A stretch of 29,146 nucleotides of DNA, taken from CAZFUY01 sp964522445 (GTDB lineage: Bacteria; Pseudomonadota; Gammaproteobacteria; SZUA-229). The stretch is taken from assembly GCA_964522445.1 (NCBI GenBank), contig CAZFUY010000025.1, positions 1-29,146 of the forward strand, written 5' to 3'. Position numbers and translations under genes: made by a program. How positions within the stretch are numbered: the first letter of the stretch is position 1; each line of letters starts with the position of its first letter. Under the pieces are notes generated by a model. The model saw only the letters and a program-made list of their open reading frames with translations, was not told the DNA's origin and made no database searches. Shown in pieces: positions 1-8,648 of this stretch.

Positions 1-287
1 GCTGCTTTACCTGCACCTTTCTTATCTGCCGATGATTCCGTGGTTAACATCAACATAGGCGTAAATTTATAATTAGACTCACCACGCAGGTTTCTAATAA
101 ACTCAATACCATCCATTACCGGCATATTGACATCTGTAACAATTAGATCAAATTGCTGACTTTTTGCCTTATTCAGTGCATCCTGACCATCTACAGCCTC
201 AACCACATTATGCCCAGCACCCTTAAGCGTGAAAGACACCATTTGTCTCATTGATGATGAATCATCAACAGCTAGAATATTCGCCAT
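1..287 (-). CDS. cheY: CheY-family chemotaxis response regulator (3' end outside window)
   Basis: Single-domain receiver that would carry phosphate from CheA to the flagellar switch or another partner. The visible 95 residues start MANILAVDDSSSMRQMV and contain the acidic pair D8-D9, the phospho-acceptor aspartate at about residue 52 (IVTDVNMPVMDG) and the conserved threonine pair in LMLTTES. The lysine near the C-terminus lies beyond the window edge. The ATG is preceded by AGGGG at good spacing. The gene diverges from the chemoreceptor at 563, and the 275 bp between them must hold promoters for both. The sequence resembles the CheY encoded with cheA/cheW clusters rather than FleR-type regulators, so a chemotaxis operon probably continues to the left. 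The family is certain; the exact paralogue is inferred. Confidence 0.9.
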   Translation of the reverse strand, partial: MANILAVDDSSSMRQMVSFTLKGAGHNVVEAVDGQDALNKAKSQQFDLIVTDVNMPVMDGIEFIRNLRGESNYKFTPMLMLTTESSADKKGAGKA

Positions 288-418
288 TTATATATCCCCT
301 TAAATTCGGCTTTTACCTTATTACCTAATTGACTGATATAGACCATTCTGTGCAGATATTCCATATCTGATTGATTTTCACATTCTTTTTATCATTAATA
401 CTAATTCAGTACTAAATA

Positions 419-445
419 TAAAACATAGTTATATTACGGGTATAA
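419..445 (+). promoter_or_regulatory. Possible sigma-28 (FliA) promoter for the chemoreceptor gene
   Basis: TAAA at 419-422, a 15-nt spacer and GGGTATAA at 438-445. The consensus is TAAA-N15-GCCGATAA, so the spacing is exact but only 5 of 8 bases of the -10 agree. Chemoreceptor genes are often FliA-dependent, which makes it plausible. The TATAAA within it could equally be the -10 of a sigma-70 promoter. Confidence 0.3.
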
Positions 446-562
446 ATAAGATAGCTTACAGACTTATAAACTCACCACAATTAGTCAAATTTACAGCTAT
501 ACTTATATCCAGTCTCCATCATGGCAATGGTCGTTATTACAATAAAAGCATAGACAGGGATC

Positions 563-1768
563 ATGGATAAAAGAACATTTATTACAGTCAGTGCACCTGG
601 CATCATAATTTTTATAATCACAATAAGCCTGAGTTTCTGGCTTTCATCAAACATAATAATATACTCAGGCATGGGACTGCTACTTGTTGCTGCTCTATTT
701 GGCAATTATCAGCTATTGCATAATGCACCTGACAAAACCAGCAATCAGCATGACAACACCGTACTCAACGCCTTTAAAAACCTTATAAATGGCACTGGAG
801 ATACAATAAAAAATCAGCTAAATGAGTTAAAAAGTGAAGTCACTCAAATCCAGGGCATTCTCAATAATGCCATTGGCGGATTAATAAATAGTTTTCAGGG
901 TCTTCAATTAGAATCCGAACAGCAAAAAGACATGGTATTCGGATTAATTTCCAGCACATCAAACAAATCTGAAAATAGTACAGACATACGAAATATGGCT
1001 CAGGAAGCAACCAATACTCTGCATTCATTTGTTAATAATGTACAGACAATGAGCAAACAAAGTATGAGCCTGGTAACTTCACTAAATGAAGTAAAAGAGG
1101 ATTATTTAAAGGTTCTGAGCTTACTGGATGAAATGGACTCTATTAGCGGGCAAACCAATCTGCTTGCTTTAAATGCAGCAATAGAAGCAGCTCGTGCAGG
1201 CGAGCAGGGGCGCGGATTTGCAGTAGTCGCAGACGAAGTAAGATCACTTTCTCAGCGCAGCAAAAGCTTTAGTGACCAGATACGTAGTCAATTTATGCAC
1301 ACAGGCGAAACCATTGAAACTGCAGCAAACCTGGTTGGCTCTATGGCTTCAACAGACATGCAAATGACAATGACATCAAAAAGCAGTCTGGACAATCTAA
1401 TCCAGAAGTACGAACAACATAACAATGAAACAAGTTCACAGTTAGATAGTATATCCGCCATATCTGACTCACTAAACAGGCATGTTAATCAGGCAGTACA
1501 ATCCCTGCAATTTGAAGATATTATTATTCAACTTGTAGATCATATGGATAAACGTGTACAGGCACTAAGCGTATTAGCTAAAATACCGGGAGAATTCCAG
1601 GCTGAATTTTCACAGGTTGATGACATTGAAGAACAAAAATGTATTCTTAATACCGCAAGCAATAAGATTGAACAGTGCCTGAAAGATGTCAATAAAAGCC
1701 TTGAAGCATTAAATGAAAAACCTGTAAATCAGCAATCAATGAATGATGGCGAAGTAGAACTATTTTAA
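563..1768 (+). CDS. Methyl-accepting chemotaxis protein without a periplasmic sensor domain
   Basis: Chemoreceptor that would control CheA activity. Residues about 8-50 are very hydrophobic and form two closely spaced membrane segments with almost no loop between them, so there is no periplasmic ligand-binding domain. The rest is cytoplasmic coiled coil. The signalling hairpin tip is clear around residues 190-235, with QTNLLALNAAIEAARAGEQG and FAVVADEVRSLSQRS close to the family consensus. Near the C-terminus a segment LQFEDIIIQLVDHMDKRV resembles the LQFEDI/LQFQD motif seen in several short gammaproteobacterial receptors. No HAMP domain and no NWETF-like CheR/CheB tether are evident. The ATG has an upstream AGGG at rather short spacing. 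It is followed by a receiver gene and a hybrid kinase in the same direction, suggesting a signalling unit. It probably senses an internal or membrane-state signal (inference). Confidence 0.92.
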   Translation: MDKRTFITVSAPGIIIFIITISLSFWLSSNIIIYSGMGLLLVAALFGNYQLLHNAPDKTSNQHDNTVLNAFKNLINGTGDTIKNQLNELKSEVTQIQGILNNAIGGLINSFQGLQLESEQQKDMVFGLISSTSNKSENSTDIRNMAQEATNTLHSFVNNVQTMSKQSMSLVTSLNEVKEDYLKVLSLLDEMDSISGQTNLLALNAAIEAARAGEQGRGFAVVADEVRSLSQRSKSFSDQIRSQFMHTGETIETAANLVGSMASTDMQMTMTSKSSLDNLIQKYEQHNNETSSQLDSISAISDSLNRHVNQAVQSLQFEDIIIQLVDHMDKRVQALSVLAKIPGEFQAEFSQVDDIEEQKCILNTASNKIEQCLKDVNKSLEALNEKPVNQQSMNDGEVELF

Positions 1769-1830
1769 TCTATCACATATAACTGCAGGAGCGGGCTTTA
1801 GCTCATAAGATACTGAAAAGGATAATCACT

Positions 1831-2196
1831 ATGCAGAACATACTCGTTGTTGACGATGAACAAAGTATACTAAAAGTTATATCCGGCACACTGGAAAACA
1901 ACTACAAAGTTTTTACATCAGAAACAGTTATCGACGCAGAAAGAATTGCAAAAGACAATAAAATTGATTTATTAATTACCGATCTTGTGATGCCAGAAAA
2001 AAATGGTATTGATCTAATCATGGAGTTTAAGAAAGAATTCCCTGACATGATTATATTAGCTATTTCCGGTGGTGGCGGCATAAAAGGACGATTTGATTAT
2101 TTGCCCATTGCCAAACTTGTGGGGGCTACTTATACAATGGAAAAGCCCTTCAACATCAATGAACTCAGAAACAAGGTTGAAGAACTTCTTCAATAA
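1831..2196 (+). CDS. Single-domain response regulator (CheY-like receiver)
   Basis: 121-residue stand-alone receiver domain with no output domain. The key residues are present: acidic pair D8-D9, phospho-acceptor D51 (LLITDLVMPEKNG), S79 at the switch threonine/serine position, and K105 in MEKPF. An insert-like GGGGIKGRFDYL after the switch serine is typical of a receiver group often encoded beside hybrid kinases and differs from flagellar CheY. An AAGGA Shine-Dalgarno lies eight bases before the ATG. It starts 62 bp after the chemoreceptor and ends 28 bp before the hybrid kinase, so it is probably co-transcribed. It is the likely phosphotransfer partner of the kinase, or a diffusible link between that kinase and the chemotaxis machinery (inference). 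Confidence 0.9.
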   Translation: MQNILVVDDEQSILKVISGTLENNYKVFTSETVIDAERIAKDNKIDLLITDLVMPEKNGIDLIMEFKKEFPDMIILAISGGGGIKGRFDYLPIAKLVGATYTMEKPFNINELRNKVEELLQ

Positions 2197-2224
2197 AATT
2201 CGAATATAAATATTATAAAAAACA

Positions 2225-4705
2225 ATGGATTTTCCAATACCCTCAAATCCACTTACCCAGATTCTTTTAGATACTTCTATTATTTCTGTTACAGACAGCT
2301 CGGGCAAAATTATTTATGTTAACAATAATTTTTGCACTATATCTGGATACAGCAAAGAAGAACTGCTGGGTAAAGACCACTCAATACTAAAATCAGGCAA
2401 ACAGGGCAGTAAATTCTATGAGAATTTATGGGCAACTATAAAAAACGAAGAACTATGGAAAGGTGAATTATGTAACATTAATAAAAAAGGCATCTATTAC
2501 TGGGTCGAAACAAGCATAACATCTTATTACAGCTCCAGTAACGATCTGTATTACCTGGCAATTTACAACGATATCACAACGAGAAAAAGGTCATTAGAAA
2601 CATCTAAAAAAAGAGCACAGTTACAAAGCCTGTTAGCTATTCTTAGCCAGCAATCACTTATAGGAAAACTCGATATTCAGTTTTTTATTGAGCAGGTCAT
2701 TACTATGGCAATTGGCGCAATGAATATGACAGCAGGTTTAATTATTAAGCCATGCAATGATAGAGAGGTTTATTTAACTGATACAATCATTGGATTCACA
2801 GGCAATAAAAACAATAAAACCATAGTCTTTGATAAACCAACATCAAATATTTTCATGGTTACACTAAATAGCATAACACCTGTCACTGTAGATGAAATGA
2901 ATAGAGATAACGGCTATCAGATGCCTGATTTTTTATTACAACAAAATGCAACCTCTGCCATTTTCAATCGAATAGGAGACAAAGAACGACCTATAGCCAT
3001 ACTTGCTTTACTCTCCAAAGAAAAACATATTTTTGACCAGAATGAATATTATTTTGTACAATCAATTAGCAATATAATTGCTGAATTTATTTTTAAAAAA
3101 CAGGCTGAAAACGCCTTAATAAAAGAAAAAGAAACATCAGAACAATACCTTAATATTGTAGATGTTATTATTCTTGCCTTAAATAAAAGAGGAGAAATAA
3201 TACTCGCCAATAAAAAAGTATCAGAAATATTAGGCTACTCACAAGATGACTTATTAGGCATGAACTGGTTTGATAATTTTATAGCTGAAAAATCAAGAAA
3301 AATAATGAAGAATAATTTTTCTCTTTATTTAGAAAATGATATAACAGAAGATCTGGAAAACAAACTAAATCAACACATCTATAACATCGTTACAAAAAAT
3401 AAAGAGAAACGATTAATCAAATGGAATAACACAAGAGTCTATGAAAATAAGAATGTAATTTCCATTTTAAGTTCTGGAGAAGATATAACTGAACTTGCTA
3501 AAGCAAAAAAAGAGCATGAAAAACTACAACAGGAGCTACAGCAAGCCCAAAAAATGGAAGCGCTTGGAAAATTAACAGGGGGCATCGCTCATGACTTCAA
3601 TAACATTCTTGCTGGTATTTTAGGCTTTACCCAATTAGCCATAGAAAACACAAAAACAAATAACACACAAAATATTCCTGGATACTTAAAAGAAATAAAT
3701 AATTCCAGCCTCCGAGCAAAAGACATTATCACACAAATGTTAAATTATAGCCGGACAGAAAAAAATATTCATAGCGCTACTTTACTACCCGAACTAGTTA
3801 ATGACACACTTAATATGCTACGTTCAACCATACCAGCATCAATAACATTTAATAAATACATTGAAAATAATATACCAGCCGTATACGCAGACCCTACAAA
3901 TCTGAATCAGGTTATTATGAATTTATTAATTAATGCCCGCGACTCCATGTCTGGAAAAGGCTCTCTTACTATATCAATATCTGAATGCAATGATTTTACC
4001 GCCACATGCAACTCATGTAATAAAACTTTTTCTGGTAACTATGTACAGTTATCTGTGGCCGATACAGGCACAGGAATAGACAAAAATATTATTAATAATG
4101 TTTTTGATTCAAATTTTACAACAAAAGAAGATGGCAAAGGGTATGGCATAGGCCTGTCAACTGTTCATCGTATTGTTCATGAATCAGATGGTCATATTCT
4201 TATTGAAACATCTGACAAAGGAACAATATTTAACATACTGTTTAAAATCGCAACAGGTGATATTGAACCCGTTGATACCAGAACAGACACTAAACCTGTT
4301 AAAAAACCAATTGATACAGATAAACACATTTTAATTATTGATGATGAAAATACAATTGCCGCATACCTGGGTGAATTATTTACTCAAGTTGGCTATAAAG
4401 CAAGTGTTTTCACTGACCCCACTGAAGCATTAAAAGATTTTTCCAGCAATCCTGAAAGATTTGACATAGCTATCACCGATCAAACTATGCCCATTATAAC
4501 GGGTGAAGAATTAGCAAAAAAATTCTTAAAATTAAAACCAGATTTACCAATAATTCTTTGTACTGGCCACAGTGATTTAATAGACAAAGAAAAAGCTGCC
4601 AGCATGAACATTAGAGGTTTTCTGGAAAAACCTGTTGAAACACATGTATTATTAAAGTGTGTTACAGATTTACTGGAAAAGAAACACCCTGATTGCTTTG
4701 ATTGA
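2225..4705 (+). CDS. Hybrid sensor histidine kinase, PAS-GAF-PAS-HisKA-HATPase-REC
   Basis: 826 residues with no obvious membrane segment, so probably cytoplasmic. Domains in order: PAS at about 10-125 (VTDSSGKIIYVNNNF, SGYSKEELLG), a GAF-like region at about 140-295, a second PAS at about 310-425 (ALNKRGEIILANKKV, LGYSQDDLLG), a short coiled coil, HisKA with the H-box GGIAHDFNNIL (His456), a HATPase with N-box (NQVIMNLLINARDSM) and G-boxes (VADTGTGID, GYGIGLSTVHRIV), and a C-terminal receiver with D752 (AITDQTMP) and the lysine of GFLEKP. A CNSCNK cysteine cluster lies in the ATPase domain, as in many NtrB-like HDFNN kinases. No clear Shine-Dalgarno precedes the ATG, so coupling to the upstream receiver gene is possible. 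PAS/GAF input suggests redox, light or small-molecule sensing. The ligand is unknown. Confidence 0.93.
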   Translation: MDFPIPSNPLTQILLDTSIISVTDSSGKIIYVNNNFCTISGYSKEELLGKDHSILKSGKQGSKFYENLWATIKNEELWKGELCNINKKGIYYWVETSITSYYSSSNDLYYLAIYNDITTRKRSLETSKKRAQLQSLLAILSQQSLIGKLDIQFFIEQVITMAIGAMNMTAGLIIKPCNDREVYLTDTIIGFTGNKNNKTIVFDKPTSNIFMVTLNSITPVTVDEMNRDNGYQMPDFLLQQNATSAIFNRIGDKERPIAILALLSKEKHIFDQNEYYFVQSISNIIAEFIFKKQAENALIKEKETSEQYLNIVDVIILALNKRGEIILANKKVSEILGYSQDDLLGMNWFDNFIAEKSRKIMKNNFSLYLENDITEDLENKLNQHIYNIVTKNKEKRLIKWNNTRVYENKNVISILSSGEDITELAKAKKEHEKLQQELQQAQKMEALGKLTGGIAHDFNNILAGILGFTQLAIENTKTNNTQNIPGYLKEINNSSLRAKDIITQMLNYSRTEKNIHSATLLPELVNDTLNMLRSTIPASITFNKYIENNIPAVYADPTNLNQVIMNLLINARDSMSGKGSLTISISECNDFTATCNSCNKTFSGNYVQLSVADTGTGIDKNIINNVFDSNFTTKEDGKGYGIGLSTVHRIVHESDGHILIETSDKGTIFNILFKIATGDIEPVDTRTDTKPVKKPIDTDKHILIIDDENTIAAYLGELFTQVGYKASVFTDPTEALKDFSSNPERFDIAITDQTMPIITGEELAKKFLKLKPDLPIILCTGHSDLIDKEKAASMNIRGFLEKPVETHVLLKCVTDLLEKKHPDCFD

Positions 4706-4714
4706 TTAATTAAT

Positions 4715-4814
4715 NNNNNNNNNNNNNNNNNNNNNNNNNNNNNNNNNNNNNNNNNNNNNNNNNNNNNNNNNNNNNNNNNNNNNNNNNNNNNNNNNNNNNN
4801 NNNNNNNNNNNNNN
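4715..4814. other. Assembly gap (100 N)
   Basis: Exactly 100 N, the usual placeholder for a scaffold gap of unknown size. It lies between the convergent hybrid kinase and fliK. The neighbourhood of the signalling genes and the flagellar genes, and any terminator or genes between them, therefore rests on scaffolding. Confidence 0.97.
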
Positions 4815-4869
4815 CAGATTTAACTCAGGCATTTTACAGACACATACCATAAAATATTCAAGTTACCGT

Positions 4870-6045
4870 TTAAACAAAAACACTCAAACCATTATCTACA
4901 TTCACATGAAGCATTGATTCATGCTTCATTAATTCTTCACCATCAGATAAGCCATTATCAACAGAAGCCCCCTGGCCAGATGATGCTTCAGCCTGTTCAT
5001 CACGCGCATCAGAATACTGGGAAACATCAACATCCACTAAATTTAATCCCTGCTGTTCCAGCATTTCACGCAACCGTGGCATGGCCAAATCTATGGCTTC
5101 TTTAACAGGTGCATGGGCTGTTATAAATGTAACGGAGGCTTTATCATCCTGTACAGATAATTTTATTTCTAGCGGACCAAGGTTAGCAGGATTAAGTTTT
5201 AGTTCTGCCGTTTGGAAATTACTCTGTACCATCCAGACTACACGTTCAGAAACCCCCTGTGACCATACCGAGCTTTGTACAGGAGCAGATATGGCACTGG
5301 TCACTGTTGCATTAGTTAAGGATTCAGTAGCAGTTGCTGATTGCATATTAATAGAGGCTAGCGCAGTGCTTAACGGCACCTGTTGTTGCACAGTAGCATT
5401 ATTAACCAGTGCAGCTACACTGAAACCTGCTTTTGCCTGTAATACCTGGCTGGTTGAGAGTTGATCATTTTTTAACAAGGGCTTAAATTCTTTAGATAAA
5501 AAATCCTCTTTACCATCATCAGCAAGCAGAGCCTCTGCCAGAGAGGGCTGTTTAGCCGTCTGCTGATTTGCTAATGCTTTATCATTTACAGTATTAATTG
5601 AAGCTGTGTTTTTTGTCTGTTTAAGCGACTGATCAAGCGGCAATGTATTGCCAGTTTGCGGCAGACTCTGTTCATTTATCGGCATAGCGACAATTTGGTC
5701 TTCAGGTAAACTTTCTTCTATATCAACCGACAATATATTTTCTATTTCAAGATGCTGCTCATCAACTAATATTATGTTTTCAGTTACACCGGCCTCTTCT
5801 GTAGAGACAGGTTCTTCAGCAACGACTTCTGAATCCACAACCTCTTCATTGTCGCTATACTGCTGATTTTCATGAACATTTTCTTTGTCTAACCTGGTCT
5901 CTGCTGGCTTATTCTGATCAATTTGCTTATTTAAATGTTGATCAAACTTTGAGGATTTAGATGCGCTTTCTGACTCTGATTTATACGCAGGCTCAGACTT
6001 TTTAGCAGGGGGTGTTTGTACATTAAGCAGCGAGTTTGTTTGCAT
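4870..6045 (-). CDS. fliK: Flagellar hook-length control protein FliK
   Basis: 391 residues. FliK acts as a secreted ruler and makes FlhB switch export from rod/hook to filament substrates. The N-terminal two thirds are low-complexity, rich in Gln, Ser and acidic residues, as expected for the extended ruler. The C-terminal Flg_hook domain lies at about residues 260-345 and is recognised by AELKLNPANLGPLEIKLSVQ and the following ITAHAPVKEAIDLAMPRLRE. The start is the ATG at 6045: AGGTG lies eight bases upstream, and the sigma-54 element at 6082-6097 would start transcription near 6072, which excludes an in-frame TTG at 6075. Unlike many gammaproteobacteria, no fliL-M-N-O-P-Q-R follows; the next gene is a convergent kinase across an assembly gap. 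Confidence 0.95.
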   Translation of the reverse strand: MQTNSLLNVQTPPAKKSEPAYKSESESASKSSKFDQHLNKQIDQNKPAETRLDKENVHENQQYSDNEEVVDSEVVAEEPVSTEEAGVTENIILVDEQHLEIENILSVDIEESLPEDQIVAMPINEQSLPQTGNTLPLDQSLKQTKNTASINTVNDKALANQQTAKQPSLAEALLADDGKEDFLSKEFKPLLKNDQLSTSQVLQAKAGFSVAALVNNATVQQQVPLSTALASINMQSATATESLTNATVTSAISAPVQSSVWSQGVSERVVWMVQSNFQTAELKLNPANLGPLEIKLSVQDDKASVTFITAHAPVKEAIDLAMPRLREMLEQQGLNLVDVDVSQYSDARDEQAEASSGQGASVDNGLSDGEELMKHESMLHVNVDNGLSVFV

Positions 6046-6081
6046 TTTTATTGCACCTGTTTTAGGGGTTAGCAATTAAAG

Positions 6082-6097
6082 TGCAAATAGTGCGCCA
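6082..6097 (-). promoter_or_regulatory. Sigma-54 promoter of fliK
   Basis: On the minus strand this reads TGGCGCACTATTTGCA. It has GG and GC separated by exactly 10 bases, a perfect TTGCA -12 block and TGGC at -24. The predicted start near 6072 gives a leader of about 27 nt to the fliK ATG, containing the AGGTG ribosome-binding site. An RpoN activator of the FleQ or FleR type encoded in the same window would be needed. Confidence 0.75.
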
Positions 6098-6149
6098 GTT
6101 TTTAGCTCTAAATTATGAAAGAGTTATGAGAGAGTATTGCAGGATTTTT

Positions 6150-6219
6150 TGTCATCCCAAGCTTGTCGAGGATTTGGTGCTGTAAAGATCAAGATCCTTT
6201 GGCTTCGCTCAGGATGACA
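6150..6219. repeat. Palindromic intergenic element, copy A (degenerate)
   Basis: About 70 bp with imperfect inverted arms: the left begins TGTCATCCCAAGC and the right ends GCTCAGGATGACA. It belongs to the same family as 8862-8933 and 14791-14863 and lies 10 bp after the fliJ stop, before the fliK promoter. The stem is interrupted, suggesting an old copy. Next to it, across the fliJ stop, sits GACTTAC, like the heptamers flanking the other copies. The element may end or stabilise the upstream message. There is no T-run for a classic terminator on the minus strand. Confidence 0.75.
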
Positions 6220-6228
6220 GGATCTTTC

Positions 6229-6666
6229 TTATGACTTACGATTTCTATTTGTTAAATTCTGTGCATGCTCATCCTGTTCTTTTTGCTCTAATCGTTGCTG
6301 ATGTTTATATTCTTCAAGCTTATATTTTTCCACAACAGAATTTAATGCATGACTACGTGATCGGCATTTTAACCAGGCCTGTTTTTTTAATTCACAAATA
6401 TTTTTTTTATCTTCGATATCCAGATAAACCTGATCAATGGTCTTACCTAAATTTTCTACAAACAGTTGATGATCTCGTATCCGCTGCATATTCATAACAG
6501 ATTGATCGGTAAGTTTTTGAGTATATTCTTCACGATAAGAAAATAATTGCTGGAGTTGTTGCTCCGCCGCTTCAAGATCTTTCTGTGCCTGTACAAATAC
6601 AAGGGCGGCATCCTGCTCTTTCTGATCGGCATGCCTGGCAACAGGTTGCATTCGTTTTGATCGCAT
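6229..6666 (-). CDS. fliJ: Flagellar export chaperone FliJ
   Basis: 145 residues, the usual FliJ length. It is a soluble coiled coil that sits in the FliI ATPase ring and links it to FlhA during flagellar type III export. The sequence is almost entirely charged helix, with Gln/Glu-rich heptads (LEAAEQQLQQLFSYREEYTQ) and the family pattern of a start rich in basic residues (MRSKRMQPVARHADQKEQDA). It follows fliI with 23 bp between them, the normal fliH-I-J order. The final residues overlap a decayed heptamer next to palindrome copy A, so the C-terminus may have been shaped by that insertion. Sequence conservation in this family is low, so the call leans on length, coiled-coil character and position. 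Confidence 0.92.
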   Translation of the reverse strand: MRSKRMQPVARHADQKEQDAALVFVQAQKDLEAAEQQLQQLFSYREEYTQKLTDQSVMNMQRIRDHQLFVENLGKTIDQVYLDIEDKKNICELKKQAWLKCRSRSHALNSVVEKYKLEEYKHQQRLEQKEQDEHAQNLTNRNRKS

Positions 6667-6689
6667 AATTTCAACTGCACTTTTTTACA

Positions 6690-8039
6690 CTAACCAGCTT
6701 CAGCTCTCGCTGCCGCCAGTTGTGCCAGCTGCTGTATACTGGAATTAAAATTCACCGCTTCACCAATTTCCTGCTGCATAAATTTATCAATCTCCGGCCT
6801 TAATGCAATGGCTTCATCTATAGCCGGGTTACTGCCCTGTTGGTAAGCGCCTACATTTATAAGATCACGATTCTGCTCATACAATGAGTATAGTTGCTTG
6901 ATTCGATGCATAGACTTTAACTGATCGGGTTTAACAACCATGGGCATAACACGGCTTACCGATGACTCCAGGTCTATCGCTGGGTAATGTCCCATGTCTG
7001 CCAGTTGACGAGACAAAACTATATGGCCATCTAAAATACCGCGAGCCGCATCAGCTATTGGATCATTAGGATCATCACCTTCGGTTAACACTGTATAAAA
7101 AGCAGTAATAGAACCCTGCCCTGCACTACCATTACCTGCTCGTTCAACCAGTTGGGGTATGCGAGCAAAGACCGAAGGCGGATAACCTTTTGTTGCCGGT
7201 GGCTCTGAAATGGATAAACCAATTTCACGCTGTGCCTGTGCAAAACGCGTTAATGAATCCATTAATAACAAAACATTTTTTCCCTGATCACGAAAATATT
7301 CAGCAATCGTAGTAGCCATCATTGCACCATGAATTCTAACCAGCGGTGATGAATCAGCAGGTGCAGCAACAACAACTGCGCGCTTTAATCCCTGTGGTCC
7401 TAAAATATCCTGTACAAATTCTTTTACTTCTCGACCACGCTCACCAATAAGGCCAACAACCGTTACATCGGCATTGGTATATTTTGTCATCATACCCAGC
7501 AAAATACTTTTACCCACGCCTGTTCCCGCAAACAACCCCATACGCTGTCCACGACCCACAGTTAACATAGAGTTAATGGCGCGCACACCTACATCCAAAG
7601 GTTCATTAATAGGTTTTCTTGCCAGGGGGTTTATTTTTTGCCCGGCCAACGGCATTAATTCTTCTGCAATTATTGGCCCCATGCCATCTAATGGCCGACC
7701 GCGACCATCAATAACACGCCCTAAATAAGCATCAGATATTTTTATTTCACTGGAATGTCCAATAGGAATAACACGTGCATCGGGCACTAAACCACGGCTG
7801 TCGCCCATGGCCATAAGGTAGGTTTTGTCACCTGAGAAACCAACCACTTCTGCTTCGATATGATGATTTCCCGGTGCGACAATATCACAACTTGTACCCA
7901 CTGCTGCCTGGCAACCGATAGCTTCTAACGTTAAACCCACCATGCGTGTTAAGCGGCCTTCAACAATGGGTTCGGGCGCTTGCAAATGATGTTGTTTCTG
8001 CAATAAACACCTGGCCCAGCGTGTTGTATGAGCTTGCAT
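6690..8039 (-). CDS. fliI: Flagellum-specific ATPase FliI
   Basis: 449 residues, normal length. ATPase that unloads chaperones and feeds substrates to the flagellar export gate. The Walker A motif AGTGVGKS is at about residues 171-178, and Walker B is in VLLLMDSLTRFAQAQREIGL. The catalytic glutamate region GERGREVKEF and the signature SEPPATKGYPPSVF are present. Together these mark the F1-beta/FliI family rather than F-ATPase itself. The start ATG overlaps the fliH stop (TAATG at 8041-8037), so the two are translationally coupled, which fits the FliH2-FliI complex. Confidence 0.98.
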   Translation of the reverse strand: MQAHTTRWARCLLQKQHHLQAPEPIVEGRLTRMVGLTLEAIGCQAAVGTSCDIVAPGNHHIEAEVVGFSGDKTYLMAMGDSRGLVPDARVIPIGHSSEIKISDAYLGRVIDGRGRPLDGMGPIIAEELMPLAGQKINPLARKPINEPLDVGVRAINSMLTVGRGQRMGLFAGTGVGKSILLGMMTKYTNADVTVVGLIGERGREVKEFVQDILGPQGLKRAVVVAAPADSSPLVRIHGAMMATTIAEYFRDQGKNVLLLMDSLTRFAQAQREIGLSISEPPATKGYPPSVFARIPQLVERAGNGSAGQGSITAFYTVLTEGDDPNDPIADAARGILDGHIVLSRQLADMGHYPAIDLESSVSRVMPMVVKPDQLKSMHRIKQLYSLYEQNRDLINVGAYQQGSNPAIDEAIALRPEIDKFMQQEIGEAVNFNSSIQQLAQLAAARAEAG

Positions 8040-8647
8040 TAGAGCTGACCTTCATCGATATCAGAACGATGCTCCATTAGTTGATCCACTAGCTGCTGCA
8101 CTCTAGTTTCTAAACTGGCATCAATATGTGATTGATCAGATTCAATTTGACAACCGCCCTGAGTAACACTGTTATCTGCAATGCAGTTCCAGTCTTCCGC
8201 ATTAATATCAACTCCTGCTTCTTCCATTAACTGAATGTCTTCAGGATTTAATCGCACACGAATATTACGTGACTTAAGGGGTAAAAAGTCTAATGCTTCA
8301 TGAATAATATTTTTAATGTGGTTTGCATCTGTAGCACATTCTTTTTTTAGCAACAAACGACCAACCGTCATAGCTAACTCAGTTAATTGATGTTCAACAT
8401 CTTCATCAAGCTGTTTTAATGGTTGCTCTAAAAAACGCAACATGCCTGCTATTTTTTTTGCTTCAGCAAGCACTGCTGCCTTGCCTGCTTCATAACCCTG
8501 CTTGCGCCCTTCTTCATAAACAGCTTCAATATCTTCCACTGTTTGTGGACGTATTTCTTCACCCTGTGCGCCGACAATTTTTCCAGATACTTCGGGAAGT
8601 ATCCAGTGTTTGATATTATCTTCTTCTGTTGAGAAAGGTTTGCTCAT
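8039..8647 (-). CDS. fliH: Flagellar assembly protein FliH
   Basis: 202 residues. FliH is the stalk-like regulator of FliI that tethers it to the C-ring. The short motif region EGRKQGYEAGKAA at about residues 47-59 carries the G-x3-G spacing typical of FliH. The C-terminal half resembles the V/A-ATPase E-subunit fold (LELLKKEC-like helix, NPEDIQLMEE). The last codon overlaps the fliI start. The 5' side is abnormal: instead of a short fliG-fliH junction, a 7-bp tandem array ends one base before the ATG, leaving only AAGA as a possible ribosome-binding site (none of the AGGAG type seen at fliE or fliC). Expression may therefore depend on repeat number or on a weak start (inference). Confidence 0.95.
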   Translation of the reverse strand: MSKPFSTEEDNIKHWILPEVSGKIVGAQGEEIRPQTVEDIEAVYEEGRKQGYEAGKAAVLAEAKKIAGMLRFLEQPLKQLDEDVEHQLTELAMTVGRLLLKKECATDANHIKNIIHEALDFLPLKSRNIRVRLNPEDIQLMEEAGVDINAEDWNCIADNSVTQGGCQIESDQSHIDASLETRVQQLVDQLMEHRSDIDEGQL

Positions 8648-8648
8648 A

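Noticed and set aside
481..705. 74-residue minus-strand ORF over the chemoreceptor start
   Set aside because: Antisense to the membrane segments of a clear gene, with no family match or ribosome-binding site.
6046..6075. Upstream TTG start for FliK, adding 10 residues
   Set aside because: It lies upstream of the transcription start predicted from the sigma-54 element, and the ATG at 6045 has a good AGGTG site.
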